The position numbers and the translations under genes are program-made. Shown one piece after another: positions 20,722 to 29,465 of a DNA stretch of 64,000 bases (positions within the stretch are counted from its first letter, which is position 1; each line of letters opens with the position of its first letter). The DNA lies in the NCBI RefSeq assembly GCF_002222635.1, contig NZ_CP022415.1, positions 1,612,001-1,676,000 on the forward strand, in the 5' to 3' direction. The stretch is from Pseudosulfitobacter pseudonitzschiae. Lineage in GTDB: Bacteria; Pseudomonadota; Alphaproteobacteria; Rhodobacterales; Rhodobacteraceae. The notes under the pieces were generated by a model. That model ran no database searches. It was not told where the DNA came from and saw nothing but the letters and a program-made list of their open reading frames with translations.

Positions 20722-21898
20722 CGACCACCCACCACGCACCGATCAGCGCGATCATCAGTGACCCCGTGATCGAGACCGCGCGGAACATCACGCCTTGCTC
20801 CTGCACAAAAATCTCGTCGCCATCCAGTTCAACAGCGCGCGCCGCCGAGACCGCCAGAAACACAAGGATCGCGGCCAGCGCCACAACGGTCAACTGCCCC
20901 AATTCAACGCCCACGTTGAACCCCAGCAGCGCCGGAACGAACTGGTCCGCAGGCAGGCCAAACTCGCCCAGCACCGATGCAAACCCAAGCCCGTGCAACA
21001 GCCCGAAGCCGAAGATCACAAAGGGTCGCCACGGCGACAGTTTGCGCCAGAAGATGTTCTCGACCGCCACATAAACGATGCTGGCGGCGATCAACGGTTC
21101 GACGATGCTGCCCGGAATGGTAACGATGCCCAAGGCTCCCAGCGCCAGCGTGACAGTGTGCGCAGCGGTAAAGGCGCTGATTTGCAACAGCAATGGCCGC
21201 CACGCGGTGCTAAGCAGAAACAGCCCCAGCACGAACAGGATGTGGTCCAGACCCTTTGGCAGGATGTGATCAAAGCCAACTGGAATGTAGCCTGCGAACG
21301 TGCCCCAACCCGTCATCGCACCGCCACCCGACAGGGCAATGGCACCGCTATCACTGCCGCTTTCTACATATCCGGTAAAGGGATCATCGACGCCTTGTTG
21401 GCGCAAGACCAGCGATCCCTGCCCCTTCGGCCATGAAACGACGACCTCTGATGCACCTTCGGGCAGTTGTCCCACCAGCGTCAGCAACGACTGGCGCGGC
21501 TGCGCGGGGTCGGCGGCTTCGGCGACCTCAAAACCTTGCAGAGCCATCGGCACCGCCTGCCCGTCTGCCCGCAGCAGCGGCAGGCTGTTCCATTGCTGGA
21601 CCAGCCCTGTCATCTGCTCTTCGATCTCTTCGGCAGGACGCGCGCGCAGGGCGTCGTAATCTTCGGCCTCGGCGGCTTCGTCGGTGTCGCTGACCACATC
21701 CATGTCGATGCCTGCCAGAAACGCCTCGACGTTGGCGCGCATCTGGACGGTGACAGTGCCGCCCTGATCGCTCAGGTCTGCAATGGTCGGCAAAATCTCG
21801 TGCGCGTGTCCGACTGACGCAACCGTCAACAGCCAAAGGGTTGACATTGCAGCCATACGGCGCAGCTTGCTGCCTAACTTAGCAAAAGGTTTGATCAT
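20705..21898 (-). CDS. HupE/UreJ-type membrane protein with N-terminal periplasmic domain
   Basis: The 397-aa protein has a signal sequence ending near SVGHAHE, then about 170 residues of periplasmic domain. A C-terminal HupE/UreJ block of about six helices follows, with LDHILFVLGLFLLS, FTAAHTVTLALG and FGLLHGLGFASVLGEFG. HupE/UreJ proteins transport or bind nickel or cobalt, but there is no hydrogenase or urease in the window. The head-to-head partner encodes a DUF4198 protein, a family often linked with metal uptake. With the ATG at 21898, the two start codons share one CATG. In-frame ATGs at 21856 and 21847 are alternatives that would leave a little more space. Confidence 0.75.
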   Translation of the reverse strand: MIKPFAKLGSKLRRMAAMSTLWLLTVASVGHAHEILPTIADLSDQGGTVTVQMRANVEAFLAGIDMDVVSDTDEAAEAEDYDALRARPAEEIEEQMTGLVQQWNSLPLLRADGQAVPMALQGFEVAEAADPAQPRQSLLTLVGQLPEGASEVVVSWPKGQGSLVLRQQGVDDPFTGYVESGSDSGAIALSGGGAMTGWGTFAGYIPVGFDHILPKGLDHILFVLGLFLLSTAWRPLLLQISAFTAAHTVTLALGALGIVTIPGSIVEPLIAASIVYVAVENIFWRKLSPWRPFVIFGFGLLHGLGFASVLGEFGLPADQFVPALLGFNVGVELGQLTVVALAAILVFLAVSAARAVELDGDEIFVQEQGVMFRAVSITGSLMIALIGAWWVVERVFL

Positions 21899-22712
21899 GC
21901 GTCTGTCCCATTTTTTGTTTGCCGCCGCTGTCCTGTACAGCCCTTTTGCGGGCGCCAAAGCGGTCTCTGCCCATGAGTCTTGGATCGAACCGCAGCAGTA
22001 TCAAGTCGAAACTGGCGGTGATCTGACCGCCGACCTGAAAAACGGCGAGGATTTCGCCGGATCGACACTGGCATACTTCAAAAACAACATCGTGCGTTTT
22101 GACATGATCATGGGCACCACCAGCGTGCCCGTCGAAGGGCGTTTGGGCAATATTCCGGCACTGGAGACCAAGGCACCCTCGGTCGACGGGCTGCTGCTGC
22201 TGCTTTATCAATCAACTGAATCGACGGTGAAATACCGCGAATGGGAAAAATTCCTGTCCTTTGCCGCGCATAAGGATTTCAAAACCGCCGAGGCCGATCA
22301 CATCGCCGCAGGCTGGCCACAGCAGGATTTCCGCGAGGTTTACGCGCGCTTCATCAAATCGCTGGTCGGTGTGGGCAACGGCGAAGGCACGGACGTGTTC
22401 ACGGGTCTGGAGACCGAGTTTGTCGCACTGACCAACCCCTATTCCGCGGGTTTTGATGGCGCCATGCAGGTGCAGCTTCTGTACCAGTCGCAGCCGCGTG
22501 CCGACGCGCAGATAGAGATTTTTCGCCGCGACCCAACGGGCGAAGTCGAAGTGACCCTGACCCGCACCAACGCCGACGGCGTGGCCAGTATTCCGGTGAC
22601 ACCAGGCAGCGAATATCTGCTGGATGCAGTGGTGTTGCGCCCCTATGCGGGGGACAAGGATGCGGTGTGGGAAACGCTATGGGCAGCGCTGACCTTCAAG
22701 GTGCCTGAATAA
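21897..22712 (+). CDS. DUF4198 periplasmic protein
   Basis: The 271-aa protein has a clean signal peptide (MRLSHFLFAAAVLYSPFAGAKAVSA) followed by HESWIEP, the start of the DUF4198/NikM-like fold. A C-terminal Ig-like segment follows (EIFRRDPTGEVEVTLTRTN...). It should be periplasmic. DUF4198 proteins commonly accompany nickel or cobalt transport components. Its divergent HupE-like neighbour supports a joint role in metal acquisition, which is inference. An AAAAGGT site lies 7 nt upstream of the ATG. Confidence 0.75.
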   Translation: MRLSHFLFAAAVLYSPFAGAKAVSAHESWIEPQQYQVETGGDLTADLKNGEDFAGSTLAYFKNNIVRFDMIMGTTSVPVEGRLGNIPALETKAPSVDGLLLLLYQSTESTVKYREWEKFLSFAAHKDFKTAEADHIAAGWPQQDFREVYARFIKSLVGVGNGEGTDVFTGLETEFVALTNPYSAGFDGAMQVQLLYQSQPRADAQIEIFRRDPTGEVEVTLTRTNADGVASIPVTPGSEYLLDAVVLRPYAGDKDAVWETLWAALTFKVPE

Positions 22713-22768
22713 GGCCCCAAAACCTTGCAGGGCTTGCATCACAGACCGCTTCCGGCCATGAAGCGCGG

Positions 22769-23656
22769 ATGAAAAAGACAGCTGACATCTTGTGTATCGG
22801 ATCGGTCCTGTGGGACGTGATCGGGCGGTCTGCGTCGGTCATGCGGCAGGGGTCGGACGTGCCGGGGCGGATCACCCGCCTGCCCGGTGGCGTGGCGATG
22901 AACATCGCAATGACACTGGCGCGTTTCGGTCTGACGCCTGCGCTGCTGACAGCAATTGGCCGCGATGCCGAGGGCGACGAGCTGTTGGCCGCCTGTGCAG
23001 CGCGGGGCATGATCACCGACACAATCTATCGCTCGGACGATCTGCCGACTGACCGCTATATGGCCGTCGAAGGGGCCAACGGCCTGATCGCAGCCATCGC
23101 CGATGCCCATTCGCTCGAGGCGGCCGGTGCCAAGATCCTGCGCCCGCTGACCGACGGCACCCTGCCTGCACCCTATGCCGGACTGGTGGCGCTGGACGGC
23201 AACCTGACGCTGGACCTGTTGGCCGAAATCGCCACCGGCTCCGCGCTGGCACAGGCCGATCTGCGCGTGGCTCCGGCCTCGCCGGGCAAGGCCGAGCGGC
23301 TGACGCCATTTCTGAACAACAACCGCGGCACGCTTTATGTGAACTGCGAAGAGGCGGGGCTGCTGTGCCAGACCAGCTTTGCCACCGCCCCCCAGGCCGC
23401 CGCAGCCTTGTTAGAGCGCGGCGCCGCTCGCGTTCTGGTCACCAACGGGGGCGATGATGCCGCCGAAGGGGATGCAGAAGGCGGCGTTATTCACGCCACA
23501 CCGCCACAGGTTCTGGTCACCCGCGTGACCGGTGCAGGTGACACATTCATGGCCGCCCATATCGCCGCTGAATCCCGTGGCGCAAACCGCCATGCGGCGC
23601 TGGCTCAGGCATTGGAAGCGGCCGCCATCTACGTTTCAGGAGACACACCCAATTGA
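22769..23656 (+). CDS. psuK: pseudouridine kinase (PfkB family)
   Basis: This 295-aa ribokinase-family protein has the N-terminal GSVLWDVIG and PGGVAMNIAMTLARFG motifs and the C-terminal ATP/anion-hole motif GAGDTF (255-260) with catalytic D258. The specificity call comes from the overlap with psuG: the kinase makes pseudouridine 5'-phosphate, which PsuG then cleaves. The stop TGA overlaps the TTG start of psuG, so the two are translationally coupled. Confidence 0.88.
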   Translation: MKKTADILCIGSVLWDVIGRSASVMRQGSDVPGRITRLPGGVAMNIAMTLARFGLTPALLTAIGRDAEGDELLAACAARGMITDTIYRSDDLPTDRYMAVEGANGLIAAIADAHSLEAAGAKILRPLTDGTLPAPYAGLVALDGNLTLDLLAEIATGSALAQADLRVAPASPGKAERLTPFLNNNRGTLYVNCEEAGLLCQTSFATAPQAAAALLERGAARVLVTNGGDDAAEGDAEGGVIHATPPQVLVTRVTGAGDTFMAAHIAAESRGANRHAALAQALEAAAIYVSGDTPN

Positions 23657-24567
23657 CCCATTCTTACGCCCGTTCCGCCGAAGTTGCAGATGCCCAAGCC
23701 AGCGGATCGCCCGTTGTGGCACTGGAAAGCACGATCATCACGCACGGCATGCCCTATCCGCAAAACCTTGAAGTGGCACGACAGGTCGAAGATGATGTAC
23801 GCAAAGCCGGTGCCACGCCTGCCACGATGGCGGTGATTTCGGGCCGTTTGCATGTGGGCCTGTCGGATGCACAGCTGGAAGCTCTGGCGCAGGCCAGGAA
23901 TGTAGCCAAGCTGAGCCGCGCCGATATGGCCGTGTGCATGGCCCAAAAACGCACAGGGGCCACAACCGTGGCCGCCACAATGATCGCCGCGCGTCTGGCC
24001 AATATCGGTGTCTTTGCCACGGGTGGCATCGGCGGCGTGCACATGGGCGCGGACCAAAGCTTTGACGTGTCTGCCGACCTGATGGAACTGGGCCAAACCG
24101 CCGTGACCGTCGTGGCCGCAGGCCCCAAAGCGATCCTTGATATTCCCAAGACACTGGAAGTGCTGGAAACCCAGGGGGTGCCGGTCATCGCCTATGGTCA
24201 GGACGCCCTGCCCGCCTTTTGGTCGCGCAGCGCAGGCTTTGACGCACCGCTGCGCATGGACACAGCCGCCGAGATTGCAGCCGCCCACAAGATGCGCGCG
24301 CGTCTGGCTCTGCCCGGCGGGCAACTGGTGGCCAATCCGATCCCGATATCCGACGAAATCGCGCCCGAGGTGCTGGCCCCGATCATCGCGCAGGCCCAAG
24401 CCGAGGCCGACGCCCAAGGGATCAGCGCCAAAGCGGTCACGCCATTCTTGCTGCAACGCATCTTCGAGCTGACCGAAGGCCGCTCGTTGACCGCAAACAT
24501 TGCACTTGTGCGCAATAATGCATGGCTGGCAGCCGAAATTGCAGTCGAAATGACCACACAGGGCTGA
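23653..24567 (+). CDS. psuG: pseudouridine-5'-phosphate glycosidase
   Basis: Cleaves pseudouridine 5'-phosphate to uracil and ribose 5-phosphate, completing pseudouridine salvage. The 304-aa protein shows the family's VALESTIITHGMPYPQN (residues 22-38, with the catalytic-site glutamate E25), SGRLHVGL, and FATGGIGGVHMGAD with the metal-site aspartates. The start is TTG at 23653, with AGGAGA upstream, forming a TTGA overlap with psuK. No dedicated nucleoside transporter is adjacent. Confidence 0.93.
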   Translation: MTHSYARSAEVADAQASGSPVVALESTIITHGMPYPQNLEVARQVEDDVRKAGATPATMAVISGRLHVGLSDAQLEALAQARNVAKLSRADMAVCMAQKRTGATTVAATMIAARLANIGVFATGGIGGVHMGADQSFDVSADLMELGQTAVTVVAAGPKAILDIPKTLEVLETQGVPVIAYGQDALPAFWSRSAGFDAPLRMDTAAEIAAAHKMRARLALPGGQLVANPIPISDEIAPEVLAPIIAQAQAEADAQGISAKAVTPFLLQRIFELTEGRSLTANIALVRNNAWLAAEIAVEMTTQG

Positions 24568-24671
24568 AAGACGTCGATTGAATCGGCCCTTCGGTGTTGA
24601 AGGCCGTTGGAAAATTACTATTTTAAGCTGTCTGCCGCTGGATCACAGAATCCACTTTTCCCGGGAACCCG

Positions 24672-25382
24672 ATGAACACACCTTTTGACGAGGAACCACG
24701 CCGCAAAGGAAGCCTGTTTGCGCGTTTGCGTGCCTCCTTTCTGACCGGACTTGTGGTGATCGCACCCGTCGGCCTGACGATCTGGCTGATCTGGTCGGTG
24801 GTCGGCTGGATTGACGGTATGGTGCTGCCCTTTGTGCCGCGCGCCTATCATCCCGACCGAATGATTCAGGACTTCTTTGGTCTGGCACGGGATTCGCAAA
24901 TCAACGTGCGCGGCATCGGTGTGATCATCTTTTTGATTTTCACCATCATCATCGGCTGGATGGCCAAGGGGCTGATCGGTCGCTCAATCCTGCGCTTTGG
25001 CGAAAGTCTGGTAGAGCGCACCCCCGTGGTGCGGTCCATCTATTCGGGGATCAAACAGATCTCCGAAACCGTCTTTGCCCAGTCCGAGCGCAGCTTTGAA
25101 AAGGCCTGCCTGGTCGAATATCCGCGTCGGGGCATCTGGGCCATCGGCTTTGTGTCGACCACTGCCAAAGGTGAAATCACGCGGCGCGCGGGCAATCAGG
25201 GCGATCTGATGTCGATCTTTCTGCCAACAACACCGAACCCGACATCGGGATTTTTGTTGTTCTTTCCCGCAGAAGATGTGATCGAACTGGATATGACAGT
25301 GGAAGACGCGGCGAAACTGGTGATCTCGGCAGGGCTGGTTTATCCCAACGCCAAGGATCCGACCCTGCCACCAGCAGCGTAA
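24672..25382 (+). CDS. DUF502 inner-membrane protein
   Basis: The 236-aa protein has two membrane helices (about residues 22-45 and 78-100). These are followed by a cytoplasmic or periplasmic beta-rich domain with VERTPVVRSIYSGIKQISETV and PTTPNPTSGFLLFFP, the hallmark stretches of DUF502. The function is not established. It stands alone, about 100 bp after psuG. Confidence 0.85.
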   Translation: MNTPFDEEPRRKGSLFARLRASFLTGLVVIAPVGLTIWLIWSVVGWIDGMVLPFVPRAYHPDRMIQDFFGLARDSQINVRGIGVIIFLIFTIIIGWMAKGLIGRSILRFGESLVERTPVVRSIYSGIKQISETVFAQSERSFEKACLVEYPRRGIWAIGFVSTTAKGEITRRAGNQGDLMSIFLPTTPNPTSGFLLFFPAEDVIELDMTVEDAAKLVISAGLVYPNAKDPTLPPAA

Positions 25383-25386
25383 GCGA

Positions 25387-26418
25387 TCAATTGTACATCG
25401 CCCGCATGTCGATGCTGGAACGCTGGTTCAGATCGTCAAAGTGCAGCCGCAGAAAATTGCCCGCCGCTGCACGGCCTGCCTCTTTGAGACGTCCCAGAAC
25501 AAAGCCGTTGGGCACAGTTTTGGTGGCCACTGACAGATCGTTCATCAGCTCATCATCTGCAATCATGTGCATATGCACCCGCGCCATACGCTTTTCAGGC
25601 AATGTGCCATCGTCCAGCAAACGCTGGACCAGCGCAATTGCCCGCATTTCGCGCAGAAGCGACGAGTTGAAGCTGATCTCGTTGATCCGGTTCTGGATCT
25701 GCTGCGGCGTATAGGGCACGCCGTCGCGTTCCAGCGGGTTGATGTTGATCACCACGATGTCGGGCGGCAGATGCTTTTCGAAAAACGGGAACAGCGCCGG
25801 ATTGCCGGTATAACCGCCGTCCCAGAACGCCTCTTTCCGGCCTGTCTGGTTGTCGAACAGTTCGACCGCCTGAAACAGCGTCGGCAGACAGGCCGAGGCC
25901 ATGATCACATCGGCGTTGACCTCTTCCGCCTTGAACACGCGCAGCTTGCCGTTGCGGACGCGGGTGGCGTTGACAAAAAATTCCGGCCCCGTGTCCGCGC
26001 AAACCTTGTCGTAGTTGAAAGCCTTTACGATCGAAGTCAGCGGATTGGTGTAAAACGGCCCCAGCGCATAGGGCGACAGGCTGCGGGTGATCGCTTCGCC
26101 CATCAGGTAAAGCGGGTTCATCTCCATCGCCTGACTGACGGTGCGCAGACCAAAGGGCGCCATCCAGCTGTCGACCTCGATGCCCTGCAACCCCGCAACC
26201 TCGTGCCAGAGCGCATCAAGCGCCGCGCGCGCACCCTCGGCGCCGCCTGTAACCATGCCCGATTTCAGCGCCGCCCCGTTCAGCGTCCCTGCGGATGTGC
26301 CCGAAATGGCGGCGATTTCGATACGGTCGTCTTCAAGAAGGCGGTCAAGGGCACCCCAGGTAAAGGCGCCATGCGCACCGCCGCCTTGCAGGGCCAGATT
26401 GATACGTTTGCGTTCCAT
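25387..26418 (-). CDS. patatin-like phospholipase / possible polyhydroxybutyrate depolymerase
   Basis: The 343-aa protein has the patatin oxyanion motif QGGGAHGAF (11-19), the nucleophile elbow GTSAG with S42 (40-44), and the Asp of the Ser-Asp dyad in DGG (200-202). It has no signal peptide, so it should act inside the cell. It lies 66 bp downstream of bdhA on the same strand, separated by a GC-rich repeat. A patatin next to 3-hydroxybutyrate dehydrogenase recalls the patatin-type PHA depolymerase described in haloarchaea. A role in hydrolysing polyhydroxybutyrate granules is therefore plausible but inferred. General phospholipase activity is the alternative. Confidence 0.8.
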   Translation of the reverse strand: MERKRINLALQGGGAHGAFTWGALDRLLEDDRIEIAAISGTSAGTLNGAALKSGMVTGGAEGARAALDALWHEVAGLQGIEVDSWMAPFGLRTVSQAMEMNPLYLMGEAITRSLSPYALGPFYTNPLTSIVKAFNYDKVCADTGPEFFVNATRVRNGKLRVFKAEEVNADVIMASACLPTLFQAVELFDNQTGRKEAFWDGGYTGNPALFPFFEKHLPPDIVVININPLERDGVPYTPQQIQNRINEISFNSSLLREMRAIALVQRLLDDGTLPEKRMARVHMHMIADDELMNDLSVATKTVPNGFVLGRLKEAGRAAAGNFLRLHFDDLNQRSSIDMRAMYN

Positions 26419-26431
26419 TTGCGGACCTTTG

Positions 26432-26484
26432 TGCCCGCCGCAGGCTGCGGGAGCCTCCGGCGGGAGTTTACGGGCAAGATGAAG
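26432..26484 (+). repeat. dispersed GC-rich palindromic element, copy D (shortest)
   Basis: This short copy carries CCTCCGGCGGGAGTTTACGG and the conserved tail GGCAAGATGAAG. The tail abuts the bdhA stop codon directly. Compare the copies at 39643, 45832 and 51098. Confidence 0.55.
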
Positions 26485-27270
26485 TTACAGCGCCGTCCAG
26501 CCACCATCGACGCTGATGGTGGTGCCGGTGATTTGCGTGGCGGCATCCGAACACAAGAACACGGCGGTGCCGCCGACCTGTTCGGTGGTGGCGAATTCCT
26601 TGCTGGGTTGGCGCGTTAACATCACGTTCTGGATCACCTCTTCACGGGTCATGTTGTATTCCTTCATCGTGTCGGGGATCTGTTTTTCAACGATGGGGGT
26701 CAGCACATAGCCCGGGCAGATGGCGTTGGCGGTGATCGGGTCGGTGGCGGTTTCCAGTGCGACCGTTTTTGTCAGACCGACAATGCCATGTTTCGCCGCC
26801 ACATAGGCCGATTTGTAGGGCGATGCGGTCAGGCCATGCGCCGAGGCGATGTTGATGATACGGCCCCAGCCGCGTTCGCGCATACCGGTGACAGCGGCGG
26901 CCGTGGTGTGAAAGGCCGAGCTGAGGTTGATCGCAATGATGGCATTCCATTTATCGACCGGAAAATCCTGAATCGCGGCGACGTGCTGGATGCCTGCGTT
27001 GTTCACCAGAATGTCGCAGCCCCCCGCGGCCACAACCAGACGGCGGCAGTCATCGGCCTTGGACATATCGGCCTGAATATAGCGCACATCGACGCCAAGG
27101 CTGCGGGCCAGTTCGGCAGCAAGCGCGTGGTCCTCTTCGGTGTCGGTAAAGCTGTTGAGAACCAGATTGGCCCCCGCCTTGCCCATTTCTTTGGCGATGC
27201 CCAGCCCGATACCCGAGTTGGATCCGGTGATGACGGCGGTTTTGCCGGACAGATCAGTCGTAATGGCCAT
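26485..27270 (-). CDS. bdhA: 3-hydroxybutyrate dehydrogenase (SDR family)
   Basis: Oxidises D-3-hydroxybutyrate to acetoacetate with NAD+. The 261-aa protein has the SDR cofactor motif TGSNSGIG (15-22), NNAG (89-92), catalytic S142 and Y155-x3-K159. It also has the family-typical NAICPGYVLTP and the C-terminal GTTISVDGGWTAL. The ATG at 27270 has AAGGAG 8 nt upstream. Together with the downstream patatin gene it likely serves polyhydroxybutyrate or ketone-body use. Confidence 0.9.
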   Translation of the reverse strand: MAITTDLSGKTAVITGSNSGIGLGIAKEMGKAGANLVLNSFTDTEEDHALAAELARSLGVDVRYIQADMSKADDCRRLVVAAGGCDILVNNAGIQHVAAIQDFPVDKWNAIIAINLSSAFHTTAAAVTGMRERGWGRIINIASAHGLTASPYKSAYVAAKHGIVGLTKTVALETATDPITANAICPGYVLTPIVEKQIPDTMKEYNMTREEVIQNVMLTRQPSKEFATTEQVGGTAVFLCSDAATQITGTTISVDGGWTAL

Positions 27271-27416
27271 GGGAATGCTCCTTCGCGGTTTGGCGTGCTG
27301 CAGCAACTCTGCCATGCTGCAGTTGCAAAAGGAACGGCAAAGCGCAAATCACGGTTCCGTCTGCATAGCGGTATTGATCTACAGACAGGCACCGCGCGGA
27401 CAGAGGACAGCGGGCC

Positions 27417-27446
27417 AAAAAAAAACGCCAGCGCGAAGCTGGCGTT
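27417..27446 (-). terminator. strong Rho-independent terminator with no protein gene upstream
   Basis: On the minus strand, a perfect 9-bp stem AACGCCAGC/GCTGGCGTT with a 5-nt loop runs straight into nine T residues (two of them shared with the stem). The nearest minus-strand gene upstream ends at 29466, beyond a plus-strand gene, so it must end a non-coding transcript. Confidence 0.85.
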
Positions 27447-27493
27447 AAGTTATTGAGGCAGGTTTCATACAGGCAAGAAACCTATCGAGCAGT
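27417..27493 (-). ncRNA. candidate small regulatory RNA, about 77 nt
   Basis: A complete small transcription unit is visible on the minus strand. A promoter lies at 27500-27528, followed by a 7-bp hairpin AGGTTTC/GAAACCT (27460-27483). A single-stranded AT-rich linker and an intrinsic terminator with a long U-tract complete it. A structured 5' hairpin plus a U-tailed terminator is the usual form of Hfq-binding small RNAs, and hfq is present in this window. I cannot match it to a named family. The predicted 5' end near 27493 depends on the promoter call. Confidence 0.6.
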
Positions 27494-27499
27494 AAGTCC

Positions 27500-27528
27500 T
27501 TTATAAGCAATCTGCGGCCTAGGGCCAA
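27500..27528 (-). promoter_or_regulatory. promoter of the candidate small RNA
   Basis: Reading the minus strand, a -35 box TTGGCC (27528-27523) is separated by exactly 17 bp from a -10 box TATAAA (27505-27500). Transcription would begin about 7 nt further on. Confidence 0.55.
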
Positions 27529-27607
27529 GCTAAAAGTTTGAAATCACCTGAAAGCCCAGATACCGCTGGGTCTAACAAAACAAGGGCAGAAGGGAATTGT
27601 CGCCAAA

Positions 27608-29422
27608 ATGGGCTCCAATATTTTCCAAACAGGTCTTCGAAATCTAGCCATTGCAGCACTGATTCTCGGGGGCGGTGCCGCAGCATCCGAACCCCGGCAT
27701 GGCATAGCTATGTATGGCGATCCCGCCCTGCCACCTGATTTTGTGTCGCTCCCTTATGTGAACGCTGACGCACCACGCGGCGGGTCGATCGTTTTGGGCA
27801 ACACCGGCGGGTTCGATTCCCTCAATCCGTTTGTGCGAAAAGGCACCGCGCCGTGGCAGCTGGCCGTGTTCACGCACGAAAGTTTGATGGGTCGCACACT
27901 GGACGAACCCTTCACTTTGTACGGTCTGCTGGCCGAATCGGTAGAGGTTTCAGACGATCGGACCGAGGTACGATTCGTGCTGCGCCCCGAGGCCGCCTTT
28001 TCTGACGGCACGCCCGTCACGGTCGAGGATGTCATCTGGAGCTATGAGACACTGGGCACCGAAGGACACCCCAAATACCACGGACTGTGGGACCAGATCA
28101 CCTCTATCACCCAAGACGGGCCGCGCGCGGTCAAGATGACCTTCGAGGCGGGCAACCGAGAACTGGCCCTGCTGGCCGGTATGCGCCCGATCCTCAGCAA
28201 GGCGCAGTGGGATGGCCGTGATTTTGCCAATGCACCGCTGGCGGATGTGCCGCTGGGCAGTGGCCCCTATGTGGTCAGCGCCTACGAAGGCGGACGGTTC
28301 GTGCAACTGACCCGCGACCCGGACTATTGGGGTGCGGATGTGCCGGTGCGGCGCGGCACCAACAACTATGACAAAATCCGCATTGATTTTTACGGCGACA
28401 GCACCGTGCTGCTGGAAGGGTTCAAAGCGGGCGAAATATCCGCCATCCGCGAGTTCAACGCCGAGCGTTGGACCACGCAATACGATTTCCCGCGCGCGCT
28501 AAGCGGCGATGTGGTGCAAACGGAAATCCCCCATGGCAAGCCGTCGGGCATGACCGGCCTTGCGATGAACACCCGCCGCGCGCCTTTTGACGACTGGCGG
28601 GTACGGGCGGCGCTGATCTATGCGTTCAACTTCGAATATATCAATGACACGGTGACAGGGGGCGCACAGCCACGCATCACCTCGTATTTCTCGAATTCGG
28701 TTCTGGCGATGCAGGACGGCCCTGCGGCGCCTGAAGTGGCTGCCTTGCTGAAACCCTATGCCGCCGATCTGCCGCAGGGCACTCTGGAGGGGTATGCACT
28801 GCCCGTCTCGGATGGCAGCGCGCGCAACCGCCGGAACCTGCGCGTCGCGACCAAGCTGCTGCAAGAGGCCGGATTTTCCGCCGAAGGAGGCACCCTGCGC
28901 GACTCCGACGGTTCTGCGTTCACCTTTGACATCCTTCTGCCCAAGGGCAGCACCGAAAACATCGCCATCGCCGACATCTATGTGGGCGCGCTGGCGCGGC
29001 TTGGCATCACCGCACGGATCGAAACCGTGGACGATGCCCAGTTTCTGGCGCGCACCAACAGTTTCGACTTTGAAATGACCTATTTCCGCCGCGCCCTGTC
29101 GCTGTCACCCGGCAACGAGCAGCGCTATTATTGGAGCAGCGAAGCCGCCAGTGCCGAAGGGTCGCGCAACCTGCCGGGCATCGCGAGCCCTGCGGTCGAC
29201 GCGATGATCGACGCGATGCTGGAGGCCGAGGGGCAAGAGCAGTTCGTATCTGCAACCCGTGCGCTGGACCGTGTGTTGACGGCAGGCAGCTATGTCATTC
29301 CGTTCTGGCAGTTCAGCGAAGGGCGCATTGCACACGTCAAACAGATGAAGCACCCCGAAGTGCTGCCGATCTATGGTGACGGGCCAAATTACATGCCCGA
29401 GGTCTGGTGGTGGGAAGATTGA
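27608..29422 (+). CDS. periplasmic peptide-binding protein of an ABC transporter (SBP family 5, YejA-like)
   Basis: The 604-aa protein has an N-terminal signal peptide (LRNLAIAALILGGGAAA). It then shows the family-5 pattern, with GGFDSLNPFVRKG, SDGTPVTVEDVIWSYETL, PLGSGPYVV and YFRRALSLSPGNEQRYYW. It resembles YejA, which captures short peptides or peptide antibiotics in the periplasm. No permease or ATPase genes accompany it, so it is an orphan binding protein here. It ends at WWWED, typical of YejA-like proteins. Confidence 0.85.
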   Translation: MGSNIFQTGLRNLAIAALILGGGAAASEPRHGIAMYGDPALPPDFVSLPYVNADAPRGGSIVLGNTGGFDSLNPFVRKGTAPWQLAVFTHESLMGRTLDEPFTLYGLLAESVEVSDDRTEVRFVLRPEAAFSDGTPVTVEDVIWSYETLGTEGHPKYHGLWDQITSITQDGPRAVKMTFEAGNRELALLAGMRPILSKAQWDGRDFANAPLADVPLGSGPYVVSAYEGGRFVQLTRDPDYWGADVPVRRGTNNYDKIRIDFYGDSTVLLEGFKAGEISAIREFNAERWTTQYDFPRALSGDVVQTEIPHGKPSGMTGLAMNTRRAPFDDWRVRAALIYAFNFEYINDTVTGGAQPRITSYFSNSVLAMQDGPAAPEVAALLKPYAADLPQGTLEGYALPVSDGSARNRRNLRVATKLLQEAGFSAEGGTLRDSDGSAFTFDILLPKGSTENIAIADIYVGALARLGITARIETVDDAQFLARTNSFDFEMTYFRRALSLSPGNEQRYYWSSEAASAEGSRNLPGIASPAVDAMIDAMLEAEGQEQFVSATRALDRVLTAGSYVIPFWQFSEGRIAHVKQMKHPEVLPIYGDGPNYMPEVWWWED

Positions 29423-29465
29423 CGGCATGGCGCGACACCAGCCCGACGCACGGGCGGGCTGCACA

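Larger units (their letters stand above)
27271..27607. other. 337-bp region without protein genes; holds a small RNA locus
   Basis: No credible ORF is present. The left part is the bdhA upstream region. The middle holds a minus-strand promoter, a hairpin and a strong terminator described separately. The right part should hold the promoter of the peptide-binding protein gene. Confidence 0.6.

Noticed and set aside
24575-24625. Hairpin after psuG (GGCC-TTC/GAAGGCC)
   Set aside because: The stem contains a bulge and no U-tract follows directly; not convincing as a terminator or riboswitch.
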